Positions 34,801-47,800 of a DNA stretch of 64,000 nucleotides are shown here, piece by piece. Position 1 is the first letter of the stretch, and every line of letters starts with the position of its first letter. This stretch comes from Psococerastis gibbosa (taxonomy: Eukaryota; Arthropoda; Insecta; Psocodea; Psocidae): the NCBI GenBank assembly GCA_963971405.1, contig OZ020492.1:13752151-13816150 (forward strand), in the 5' to 3' direction. The notes under the pieces were generated by a model. The model saw nothing but the letters and a program-made list of their open reading frames with translations. It was not told the DNA's origin and ran no database searches. Made by a program: the position numbers and the translations under genes.

Positions 34801-36658
34801 AAAATCCTTAATTGAAGTCAATTAAATGGTAGTACAATGCAAAATAAACACTTAGTAAATGATATAAGAAAATAATATGAAAAAGGAAAGTAGGCCCGGC
34901 CCAGGCCTAGAAGTCCTGTTTCAAATAAAAGATAGTCGAACAATTGTCATTAGAAACCGCAGCGACTTCGAGAAAACTCCTTTTCCTGCAGGGAAGTCTT
35001 AGAATAAAACCTGATAAACCTCCAGTTATTTTAATTGGTGAATTCGGAATAGTTTGGTATCATTGAGTGCCGCAACTAGGAAATTGTCAGCAAGTGTTCT
35101 TGGCTGTTAATCGTACTTAATTCGATTGGGCCCTAGAAGCCCTATTGTAGGGAGTTCGTCACTATCAATTTACTATCGTGAGCTATAGTGAATATCCCCC
35201 CCCCCCCTTAAGAATCCCAGCCCCTGTTTTAAGTTTTGGACGCCCCTTAAAACTATTTTGGGTACTCCTGTGCACGGTAGGAAGGGGTGGTAGTAAAAAA
35301 TGAGACTAAAATTCCCAGTGAATCTCCTAAACGGTATTTTGTGTAAAAAGCGCAATTACTCCTTAAATAGGTAGGCTAAATAACAGTGGGTTGGTAACAA
35401 CGCGAGCGCTTATAAAGTTATATATGAGGCATTTTTGTGCGCAATTAAGGCCGTGCGTATAACATTCCAGCACGTGCGCTATTTTTTGTGCGTTATTAAA
35501 CCAAGTGCGCATTTCGTTCCTTAGTCATCATGGAACGCCATAACAACCCTTCAGTGAAATTTAAATAAATAAATAAAAATACTCTTTATATTACTTACAT
35601 GTACCCTTTTCGTGTGTTTAAGAATTTTCAAGGGTTTTGCTCATGTCTGTTTTTGGCTTATGTATGTAAGATATGCTGGGGTGCATAAAAATGAACTGAT
35701 AAAATTTCCGAAGAAAAGTGCCGATATTTCTTTGGGTGATATAATAACACTATAGAGCTGAATGGAGGCATTTTCCAGTGCGATGGGTTGTGTTGGTTGT
35801 AAGATAAACCATAAAAGAACTCCTCTATAAGAGATATTGTTGCACCTAGCTAGAAGTTCTTTAGTAACCGAGGTACTTTAATAACAGAAGAGCAACCCCT
35901 AGCACTTAAAACCAAATGCGTCGGGAATTCTCCCCTCATTTTGGGACAACTTTACCTGCAAAATCTCAACAAGTTCTTTAATAATCGAGAATGTGTACTT
36001 CCCTAAACGAATTCCATTTCAATGGCACTTTTTTCATTTATTCTTTTATATTATCTTATTCTTTAATATCTGAGTTTTTCTCTAATCCAAGAATACTCAA
36101 TTACCGAGCACTATTATATTTCGAAACGGCTGAATATTTTGATTATGTCTAATTACGCGATGAAACAACAGCGAATTCCATATTGTAGACTGTAGAGTAT
36201 GGCCTTCTCAGTGATCTAAAATCTAATATGAGACTGACTTCTTTCTCGACTCACGACTGGATTTCCACCCAAGTTGACTTATAAAAAGACCATGTCTCCG
36301 ATAGCCCATGAGCACAGCCGTAACTTCAACTTACGGACTTAAATACCCCGCACTTGGTCCGTAACTTGAGTTCGCTTCAGTGCTTGGTGGTTGCCCAAGA
36401 TGTGGTCTTCTTACAAACTTGTGTTCGGTGCAAACTGCAAGGTAATTTAGTCTAAAATTTCTCTTTTTCGGACCAGTCGTACGTGAACCCAATAAGCCTA
36501 AAATTTAGAGACTTACGCTTTGGCTTTGTTGACCTAATCCAGGAGTGAAAATTGGCTCGGTACATAGCATCTAAACTTTTGACTAAAACTGTACGTGGTG
36601 AAAGAGTAGCCTAAGCTCAACTAGAGGCTCCTTTGTTAGAACTTCGCGAGTGTAGCTG

Positions 36659-36689
<31 letters not shown>

Positions 36690-39600
36690 CTGTGGTAAAT
36701 TTAATGTACCCGTAATAAGCAATTAAATGAGTTATCAGACAACTTTAAGACTAATTAGGTATTTAATCTGGCCAAAACATCTATTATTATGCCTTTCGGC
36801 TTCCTTAATACATTTTCCTATATGACATGAGCCCTAGGGCATACCATATACCAACTAGCCCCACGCATATAATTATTATGACCAAATTTCAAAGGAAATA
36901 TTTACATTCTATCATTGGGTGAGATCATATACGTCAGATATACAGTACAATATATTATTGATATTGATATGCCATCTATGGCCGTCAATAACACCGATTG
37001 GAAATGTTAATTTCCTCTAAAAGTTTAAGTCTAGGACGACACTGACCGTAGACTTTGGCAATTTAAGGGTCATTTGTTATTATTTTTATGTATTTAATAC
37101 ACAAACCACTATTATGAGAAAAAAATTATTGCAGTAGACTAAAAAATTCTTTGTACGTAATACTGGGCTTGTATTAGACTTTTATTAATTATTTATAGCT
37201 TCCCTATTAAAGAAAAAAATTAACAGAATTAAGGGTGTGCATCCCCTTACCAAAATACAGCTGGAGTGTGGGTACGGTTTGCCCTTTAGAGGATGCTGCT
37301 CGAAGAAATTGCCCTCCCCAGAATCACACACTTTAATCTGTCAAATTATATGAATTACTTTTTAATCTACTACGCAATTTGTTAAATATTATGTCAATCC
37401 AAGTTGCAGAAGACCATCTCGTGCGTATTATTATTTTTAGGGGCTGCAATTTTTCTATAAATTTGAAAATTCAGTAAATTTCAGCCCCCTATCAGTTAAA
37501 CGGAATAACCAATTCACCAAAACTAAAAACAAATTCCTTATAGTACTGTGTAGAAGATAGTCGTTTACAACTTTGATAAACTTAATCTTTCATAAATTAA
37601 TTAAATAAAAATAAAAAGGGTGATTCTGGGTTGGTCAGCAACTACGATCAGCCTCCCTTGATTGTAGTTATGAAAAATGCCGCTGCAAATTGAAGTACTA
37701 CTGCTTACTAGAAAGTAGGGCTCTAAAGATACGGGTATTCTTGCCCCACCATTTTGAATGGTAGGTATGCATGCGCCTTAAGGTCAGAAACAAATACTAT
37801 AATTATTTGAAATTATAGTAAATATAAAGATGTGTGTTGCATGCAATCATTTTTATTTTATTTTTGCAAATTGGGTGGTGGTTATTGGTTTAGGCTGTGA
37901 AAACTGGTGTTGTGAAGTAAAATATTCAATTTTTTTTAAAGTCAGTGAAGAACCCACTCAGCAGTATGGGTTCTATGAAACAAAACCCGTAATAAACACA
38001 GCATTTATTTACAGGCTTAGTCTTATGGCACATATGGCTGCCATTGAAAGAAAACCCGTGTCTTTATAAAGCCCTACTAGATGGGCTAAGAATCAATCAA
38101 CCTATAAAAAATGCTATATTGTAAATAAACAAGAAATGAAACAATAAAAAATACGAAATGGGTGTAAGGTACCGTATGTGTGTTTTTGGTGTCAACAAGA
38201 AATGTGCTGGTTACTCACCCGTTGAGGTCTGGGAGTTTGAGGTGGGCACATATCTAGTAACAAAGAGAGAGAATAGGACATAGCCATGCCCATCAAATAA
38301 CCAATTCGAGGTTTATTCAAATTAAAAATTACTTTTTTATGTCTGTGATTGCCAGAAAAAAGTGCCGTCAACGTTTTGGAAGGGCGGATTCTAATAATTA
38401 TGTTCCCTACATGTGTTAATTGTAAGAGTGGGCTGAAAGGCCCAGAATTCGTCTTGTGGAAAATAAAGACAATTTTCTTTCTTTTCTTTCGATCCTGTAG
38501 CATCACGTTCCCGAATACTTGAAGAACGCATTACCGATACCGATTCGAAAACTGTTCGTTTAAGAGTTCTATATAGAAGAGATATGACTTTCGCTCCCAA
38601 CAAGGCAAATTTATTTCATTTTTTATTTCCACGCCATGACAAGATTTGTATATGTTTGGAAGTACCCAAAGTGTGCTATAATTCGTCGAAGAAGACGTGG
38701 TAGGTCGCACCAGGAATAAAAATTGGTGAGGGCGAATATCCCATCTCTTCTATATAGAATTGACTGCTCCTTTAGAGTAAATCTGACATCCCCCCCCCAC
38801 CCAACAGTCCATTAAAAAAAATCCAATTTCACAGGACATGTCGATCATAGGGCCATAAATGAGATGTAAAGAATTTCCCCTCTGTAATGCCTGTCACAAA
38901 CACCAAATGGCCACAGATTTGTTACTCTTTTGCCCTGTCGTTCTCAGTGCCCTTTATTTTTTTCACATCAAGTTGTAATGTAAGGTACATTTAAATGTAG
39001 AGGAACATTTTTTTTACTTTACTCTCATTTGTACTCTTTACGGTCGATGTTTCCGGTGAAATTTGATTTTTGGAAGGTTTTTCTCCTACGGTTGTCTCTT
39101 TTAAATTCTTAGTCTGGTTTATTACTTGTTGCGGGGGTTCCAACTGTGCACAGCCGTACACTTAGTGCAATCTTTCCAACAGGCGCTCCGCTTTGAACCG
39201 AATAGAAAACAGTATTTTAATAAAAACAAAATTATTAAGTTTTCTAAACTTGAACATTGCTTTTTGTGTGTGCAAATGATAAAATTGATAGGATGACAGG
39301 GAGTCTAAAGGGCCCATAATCACCTGACTACCTCCCATGTTAAAATTAAGGATTATCTTTGTCTAAACTTTCAAAAATTTTAGCTCGGTGGGACCCACTC
39401 ACTGTTTTGAGGAGATGAGTTTAAATCTATCAAACCAAAACTTGTTTTCTTTTTAAAAATTAAAAGCTAAATTTTAAAATACTTGTGAACCTTACTCTCT
39501 TACACCTGTCTTCCTAATTAATATTTTCCCTGGGGGCGACACCCGCTCCCTTCATTTCCGGAAACATGTAAAAGGACCCCCCCAGTTTGAGCTCACAAAA

Positions 39601-42600
39601 AATCTTAGAACCACCCGTACAAAGAGATTAAGAGAATACTATACGGGACAAATTATCGAATCCGCTCCAATACACCGAAATGACGGCAACTTAATTTTTG
39701 CGGCAATGCAATATGAAATCATCTAATATAAAAATTGGCCATATTTTCAATTCTCTTCAATTTAAGTGACGGGCGGCTACCCAATTTTCTTTCATCGTAT
39801 GTTTGACTACAGAAAACACGAGTACATTATATCCAGGCTGTTTAAAAAGAGGAGTGTAATCCTGTTTGGGTGTTAGGCACAGAGTAGGTTTATGAATGTC
39901 TCACCTAAGTAGCCTAGTGTTAAATTTCAGCCTGCAGATGGCGTGTTTACAACCTCAAATCAGCTACTTGTGCTGCACAAGGTTAAGGGAATTGGATCAG
40001 TTTGCCAAGATAAAATATATATATATATATACCTATATATATATATAAGACTTTAAAGTATTTACTAAATCCAGATCAAACTGACAGCTAATTGACTGCC
40101 AAAACTAGTCGAAATTATATTTTATAATATTTTGAACACACTATAAAGATGAGAGAGGGAAAAGACACGTTGTATTCATTTTCCAAAATATGCTAAATAG
40201 TACAAATATGAGCTTAATTAGATGATAGTTGATGGCAATAGGCGACAGTGAGAGGGTTTTTAGAAATATGAGAGGACTTGGCATTAAATATTTCACATCG
40301 CTAAACTGCGAAAATATTAAGAAAAAACAATATAAAAGTATGATGAGTGTTTTAGGAACGGTTGGACGTAGGGAGGAGTTATTCTTATGACAAACAACCT
40401 TGCCTATGGATGAAACGCTGAAGAAATTTTCAATTGTACAAAAAATATCTAGTAAGATCTTTGAAATGTTTTGAAAAAATTGAGTAAGCACATCAAAGGA
40501 GATAGCAATGTGAAGGAATACAGCATACTAGTTTTTATTTTATTGTTTCATAACTCTGTGAGATCGTTAATAAACACTAGCGAATTCCTAGATATGATGA
40601 AGGCGAAAACAATAAGGTAGCGTTTCTGATTTTTTGCAGTGTAGAAATAGTAAAAGTTTCAAATATTTATGTTGATATGACTAAGTTGTTGCGTTAATAC
40701 AAATTGGAGTTAAAATGAGAAAAATTTCTCATCTTTATAGTGCATGTTGAGTTAAACCATTTTTTCTGAGTTTTAAATTAAGTCTGATTAGTTACCTAAT
40801 AACTAATATAAAATTTCGATTAATCGAGCCTAATTTTAGATTTCTATCAGTTTGAAAGTCAGTAAAGGTTTTCTGTAAGAGGCCACACGGGTCGATTAGT
40901 CGTGTTATTGCGCTGATTATACGGTTTTTTTTTCTGAAAAGCAGAAGGAAAAGAAATAGAACAAGAAGAAAAGGATCTTTGAAATGTTTTGAAAAAATTG
41001 AGTAACCACATCAAAGGAGATAGCAATGTGAAGGAACTATATACAGCATACTAGTTTTTATTTTAATTATCTAATTTATAATTAGTTGTTACCATCTAGG
41101 AAAGTCAGAAGTCATGTACACAAGACTCGACAGTCTCTTTTTTTAAGAAGACCCTCTAACTATTATACGCATACGAGCGCTTCTTAAAAGGATGGTGAAG
41201 GTGAATTAAATATAATTTAGCAATATGTAATAGTAAAGGGGGTCTTCTTAAAAAAAATCGACTGTCGAGTACTCGAGCCTAGTCGAAAATATCGAGTCTC
41301 GAGCCGGGTGAACATAGACCCTACCAACTTTAACCGAGTCTCGTACTTATTATAATAACTAAAATTGTATTAAGGTACCGTATTCATTTTCAAATGTATA
41401 ATTCCTTCACATATTACTCACACTAAATTTGGGATGCCGAAAACTTTCATTGCAAGCACAATTTGGCTCGAGCGATCAATTTTCTACGTAATTGCATATT
41501 TCTGTTGTTACTTAGCCCATTAATGTTCCAATAGTCAATTTTATAATTAAAAACTCATGTAATTTCTCCACAGGCAGTTGTTATGCTAGTTTATGCGCCC
41601 GAATTGCCTGTGCTGAAAATTACTATGGGAATAATTTGTTTCAAAAGAAGAAGTGTGTTAATAATTTAGGTATTCACGGTATGTACACCTGTGAAAAGAT
41701 AAAGTCGCACACTTTTTAATTAATTCTTTGGTGAATGGGCCCATGTGGCACCGTATTAGAAATTAAAAAAAATAATAATATGAATGTCAATTCTACACAG
41801 AATTGAATATTTTTCATCTGCATTGTCTGAAGCTATGAATAGGCTATCTTACAATTTGCATTCGAGCAAGTGGTGACACTATTTGGCCCAATTAATCAAA
41901 CCCAATATTCTATTGACTCTAATACATTCTATGTATTTTGAGAAATTTCATGAATTTCTGATTCTCGATAATGGTTCTGGAACCATTATCGACATTAAAT
42001 ACTCAGTATTGCACAATTGAGTGGAATAGAAACAAGCCGGACAAAGTACAAAAATGTCTGATATTGAGTTTTGGGCACCGATGGTCTTGAATTTTCGGTT
42101 GAATTTATTATCAGAAAACTAATGCGTGCATAGTCCAGCGTAAAACAAGTTCAAATATTGGGTTTAGAGAAATTACAGGGTACTTAGCTACAGTTTTTTG
42201 CCTCTCCTGAAAAATTAACTGAAACTTACTTTGCCCAGTTTGCTTCTATAACACTCTATTAATATTTCCCTGAAGTTCGAAGAAGTGTGCAGTAAGTACA
42301 CTCTAATAAGCATACAAATTTGTTGATAAAAGTCATACCTAAGGGTAGGTACTAACTACATAGGTGACTGATGAGTCTATTCAGATTCATTCATTGTTAA
42401 ACAATTAGGCTAATATATTGTTTGCTTTTCAATTTATACACTGTATAATGGGCATGGGTTGTTGAAATGAAAAAAAAAAAAAAAAATATTGTGAAAATTG
42501 ATCGCTCGGTATTGAAGCACTTACGGGCCCTCCAAAAATCCACCTCGAGTTGCGTAATGAATCTTTGTTAAATAAACACAGAAAGCAGGATTTTTAGGGT

Positions 42601-44789
42601 CCAACATAGTAAGAAATTTACCTTTTCTTCTGTTGTGCGCTGGATCATTTCTTGGAGGGGGAGGAGGGCCCCTGGCACCAGGCCCGTGCCCGCGGCTGCC
42701 CTCACCATAGTCAGGGGGCGCGTCCGTCAGAAAATTGGACGGTACAAGCCCCCGAACCCCGTCCAGTTCGCCCATAAAGAAGCCATCTTCATCCATCTCT
42801 CCAAAAATATAGATCATGTCCCCTGTTTGGAACGAAAGTTCCACCTGCAAACAAATGAATCAACTTTTGATCTGCCTTACATAGCCTAGTACGCATGGCT
42901 GAAAATCAGGCAAATGCCGGCCGTACATTCTATCACATAATTTAGCAAATTATTACAAGGGACTGCTTTCCCTACCCGGTGTAAACCTACTGTATACAGG
43001 GAGAAAATACACTTCATCTTGAGATTCAAGCTTATTGTTACGATCTTTATGTTCGGACACGTGAAAGGAGTAGATATGCAGTTCTCCAGTAAAGCCTTGC
43101 TTTGCGTCTGCTTTCGCAACAGGCTTAGAGTTTATATAGGTAGGAGCAAAGGTGCGCAATATTCAAGCCTTGTGAATCATTGATGAGGCTATCAAAACTT
43201 CTGAATAACAATCAGGTACAATTCTGCCTGATAATTGTTTATTTTAAAACTGAAACCATAGGGACCATGTGTCAGGACGTCAGGCTCGTGTGTCCATTAA
43301 ATTTCCAAAGTTAATGAGAAACCTACAACGTACCTCTGCATCAACATTGGGCGACAGCTCGTGGGGGTCATAGTCATAGAGCGCCACCATCTTCCTCATG
43401 GTCGACACGCTCTCTCCCCATCGAGGTTCGCAACCTTGCTGCAACCAAAAAATTTAACTATTAATGCATACATTATAAACTTGATTGTACTTATAACAGT
43501 TAAAGTTTCCAGAGTGCCTAATATGGTAAATATTTAAAAAAGAGTCTTCGCTCACATTTTTTTGGCAAATTTTATAAATAAATAAATTGTATCTTACCAA
43601 AAATTGTATATTGATACATCTACAATATATTTAGTATTCACCTTGTAGTTACAAAGACTTTTACAGTCGGAGTCAGATGAATCTAGCCGATGGGTCATGG
43701 TCGATCTTATAGAGCACTGGTAGATCTGAAGGAGTGCTCTTTCAGATCGAACCGACCACAGCTCTATCATCAACTATTTACCTTATTCTCGGGAATTTCG
43801 GCAACCATGTTGTGCGGTACGAAACCTTTCCTTCCTTTACATTCTCCCCAGTAGAAACCATCAGCATCCTTTTCCCCATATACCTACAATCAGTATTGTT
43901 CATATATGCTGTATCTTATGTATCTTGAGTAATGAATTCTACTTAGGTGAGATATAGTGCTTAGCACAGTATATGTTAAATTATTACTTTTAACACACAA
44001 TCTGACTTTTGGCTGAGGAGGCAACCTCCTTAAGACATTATATCAGAAATACCTATGAAAAATCTGAAATCGATGGGACTCGAACCCACAGTCTATGCCT
44101 TATTTGCAATATGCTAACCACTACACTACGGATTCTACCACACTCAGATTAGACCAGATACCCAAGTCAACAACAAGACTCACACAGCTACACAGTTTAA
44201 AACATAGCGTCCCATTATTGCTAAATATGCGAAATGACACATTACCGTGTACCCTCGCGCACCCTCGGTGTGATCGGCCAGATGTAAGAGGTGCAGAATG
44301 CTATAATTTGACATTGGCTCTGGCTAGGCATGCAAACCTACACATTAAACTACACTATTTGCCTGATTTAATTTTCATGTTAGGCTACGGAATTCTAATT
44401 CTAGAACAGCCCTCGTACACGCAAAGAGATCGGTAACACGGATTACCATCCGTCCACAGCAATAAATGCATTTGTATTTTCTTTGATACAGACGACCGGC
44501 TCGTGGGTCTCGTAATCTCTGATCATAACGCATTGCATCGATGTTTTTTGGTGTCAACATTATCCAAAAAGAAATAGGGCTTTGCATAAGTTGATGGTTA
44601 CCTTTATTGTGTCACCTTCGCTAAATGGAAGCTCCTCTTCGCAGGTGTCAGGGTTTGGACTCATGGTGGCTGGGTCGTAGTCGAAGAGAGCTGAAAACCA
44701 CCGTAGTCTCCTGTCGGGAACTCTACCCGGAGAAGGCTGGGCACGTCCTCTGAAACCGGCACCCCTTCCACCACCTCGCATACTTTCCT

Positions 44790-44820
<31 letters not shown>

Positions 44821-47800
44821 TTGTTGCTGCTGCTGCTGTTGTTGTTGCTGCTGCATATAGTACGCATCTCTGTAACAAGTTTATAGCTTTCGCACATGAA
44901 AATTTGTCGCATAAGGCTTCACCTTAACGGTTAATATAATTTTACAGGAAAGAACGATAGCAGAACTAACATTATCAAATAATTAGACGAGATTAGAGAA
45001 TTGTTCCTCTACATTTTGATACATAGTATGTGGACGTCACTCACAGTTGTAGCACTTAATATAAGAAAAGGTAGGTTGCAGGGCCAAGTGGACGGATTTC
45101 TATAGCTGTATCAGACACGGAAGCAGGATTCAACTTCAGGTTTTTTAATATTTTATGTGTGTATGTATATACAGCTGTGCAGAGCCGAGGGTTTGGAAAA
45201 CGTTTGTGCCTAGGACTAGCACTAGCAGGAGGAATTTTTTGAAAAATTAGGAATAGGGGGTCTTCGCTTTTTGGTAATAAAGAAGATAAATAGGCGCGAA
45301 ATAGTTGGTGTCTTGTTACACAACGCTAGATCAAGTGTGAGGCCTACTAGAGGACCAGGTCTGGGATGGTTGCATCATTAGCCCTTTGTATCTGGTGCTT
45401 CGAAAAAGGTTCCCAAAAGCCCCCTCTGCTTCCATGGAGTGTTAATAGCCACAGACTGCGCATCATAATATTGAGAAACACTGCTTCTTTCTACTAATTC
45501 CTCAATGGTAGCTATACTACCGATGTTTCCATTGAAACATTAACAACATTCTCATGGGAAACTTTGGGAAACAATTTGTTACATAAGCTAAGTGAGAAGC
45601 TGACATACAAGAATTGTCATTCTAGGCATGCTACATTCCGGACATTCAAAAACGTCTAGCCTAATTAGTTACCTGTCTCGAGGCGTTGTACGGGCTCGCC
45701 TTGGATCCTGCTGGCCTTTGTTTCGGCAATCATAACCTCGCGGTGGGTGGTTGCTCAGGTCATCTTCACTAAAGGCTGCTTCACTTGCAGAGTCTTTTGT
45801 AATTTCTAAAATGAAAGTTCACATCGTCACCGGAGGGGTATTCACCAATTCCACCAAAAAGAATAGATCTAAATTACTGTCAGTTGCAGCAGATATAAGA
45901 AAACGCCTAAGGTTATTAATGAGACCATATTACGTTGACTTTGGTCACCCCTGATTCGGGGAATCGATATAACCTTTATCCAAAACTATTTATTTATTAA
46001 TCAAGACACAATGGAATTTTTTAAAATGTACGCAATTAAATTTGTATGTAACTGTAATATATATTATAACAGTTTTAATAATTGAGGCACCAGTTCCTCC
46101 TAATTCGATGAAATGATATAAAATTATCATCACAAAAATTAATGTTCCCGACATTCCAAATTTTAAAAGTTCTATATGATATGATGCATAAATTAGTTAT
46201 CTACAGAGTTCATTGAGGGTATTTTTATTTAATTTTATAAAAACTCAAATAAAAATGAAGTGATCGATTTAGCATCAAGTCAGGGGTGATCAAAATTTGT
46301 GTATATACAATTTTTGTCTTCTCATTCACAAATTTGGTGCATGTATCTGGTCAGTAAACCACCTAGGCAAGGCGGAGACTCCGGTCTGGATCCTGTTTTT
46401 TTTTCTCATTTTTAATGTATCTTCCCTTCTGTAACTACTCGAACTATGTTCAAATGAATTCAGAATATAAAAAAAATGCTCGCTCCATATTTTTTTTAAA
46501 AAAATACTACCCCTATTACTACTACTACTATCACTAAAGGCTATACAGCGAAAAGAACAGCAAGCACTAGTTTAAAATATTACGCATTCTACCTATCATC
46601 CTTATTACCACATGATTACCACAATTTTAACACAACAAACTTTCAATTCCTAGACAATTGGAGTTTCATGGCAGACGAAGGACGAAGGACAGAGAACAAA
46701 TTGGGGAGGTTTATAAATTTCTGGGGAACGCATGAGATTGAATGAGTGAGAGCCTATTTTTCTTTCTCTTATTTTGTTTGGTTTGCAGGATAATACATTG
46801 TTAAATTGTAATGTAATGTAAGTCAAAAGTAGGTTAGCGGGATGAGTAGCCCAATGAGGCTAAATCGCACCTAAAATAAAGACATATTTAGTTACGTTCC
46901 ATTTCATTTCAGAAAACTTAGCTCTTTCTGTGTCAGTTTTTGGTTGGAAAAGTAATGAAAAACTTATACCTATACCTATGGCAGGAATTTTCATGTGCGG
47001 GTAGACTTCCTTGTCGGAAAGATTCTCGTCTGGTTCTATCACCACTTGGCCCATTTGGTCCATTCTTGTACGTTGTTGAGTGCGGCGATGCATTGCGACG
47101 GCAGGGTATCGAGGTTTCTCTACTTCCTGCGATGAAAAAACCTTTTAGAATACCAGCTTTACCTTTCTCTCTCAACTTCAACAATGTTTCCAATTTTCAA
47201 ATAGAAATACTGCGTCATAATTGTGAGAAATCGGCCAGTTTTCATTTCTGATTCAATTTACTACGCAAGTATAATATAATACATGGTTAGAAGATATATG
47301 ATTTTTGTAATTTTTGCTGTATTAATGTTTCTAATGATTAATGCAGTTTAACGAAATAATTGGCAAAACTGGTAATTCTTTATTGTACTATGAATGAAAA
47401 AGTCTTCAAGAACTTGGATAGGCCAAATCTTAAATAATTTGCGTAATAAACTAAATAAAAAATAAAAACTGATAGATTTCGGGGCAATCCTGAGGTAAGG
47501 GGTAATTTTCGACGGTTATCTTCTTAATACAAAAAACCCCTCTCTTATGTAGTGCTATATTGTTAATAGAAATACAACCAAATAAATGTCAGGCTATGAG
47601 ATTTTGTTTGTTAGCCAGCCGATGGTTTAGAGGCGAAACCGTGCATATTAGCATACCTTAGGATGGACGCGACCCCTGAGTATGTGCTGAGGGATCGTGG
47701 TAGCGGGGGAGTCGGTACTTTGGGAGTCTTTTGACTTACTCCTAACCGTCACACGTTTAGGATTCAATCCAATGAGCTTCCCTATGTCGATCAAAGCGTG

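Noticed and set aside
40141..40491. 116-codon minus-strand frame
   Set aside because: Lies within an inverted-repeat element, no motif, composition typical of chance AT-rich frames.
42635..42889. Plus-strand frame opposite RIM-BP exon 18
   Set aside because: Antisense shadow of a recognised SH3 exon.
44066..44150. Possible tRNA gene on the minus strand
   Set aside because: A- and B-box-like blocks are present but the acceptor and anticodon stems could not be paired; a SINE head is more likely. tRNAscan-SE would decide.
44661..44912. Ser/Asn-rich frame across the polyglutamine exon
   Set aside because: Shadow frame of the CAG/CAA repeat.
46933..47193. Second open frame through RIM-BP exon 13
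   Set aside because: Only the other frame fits phase with exons 12 and 14 and gives the IPAIEIT motif.
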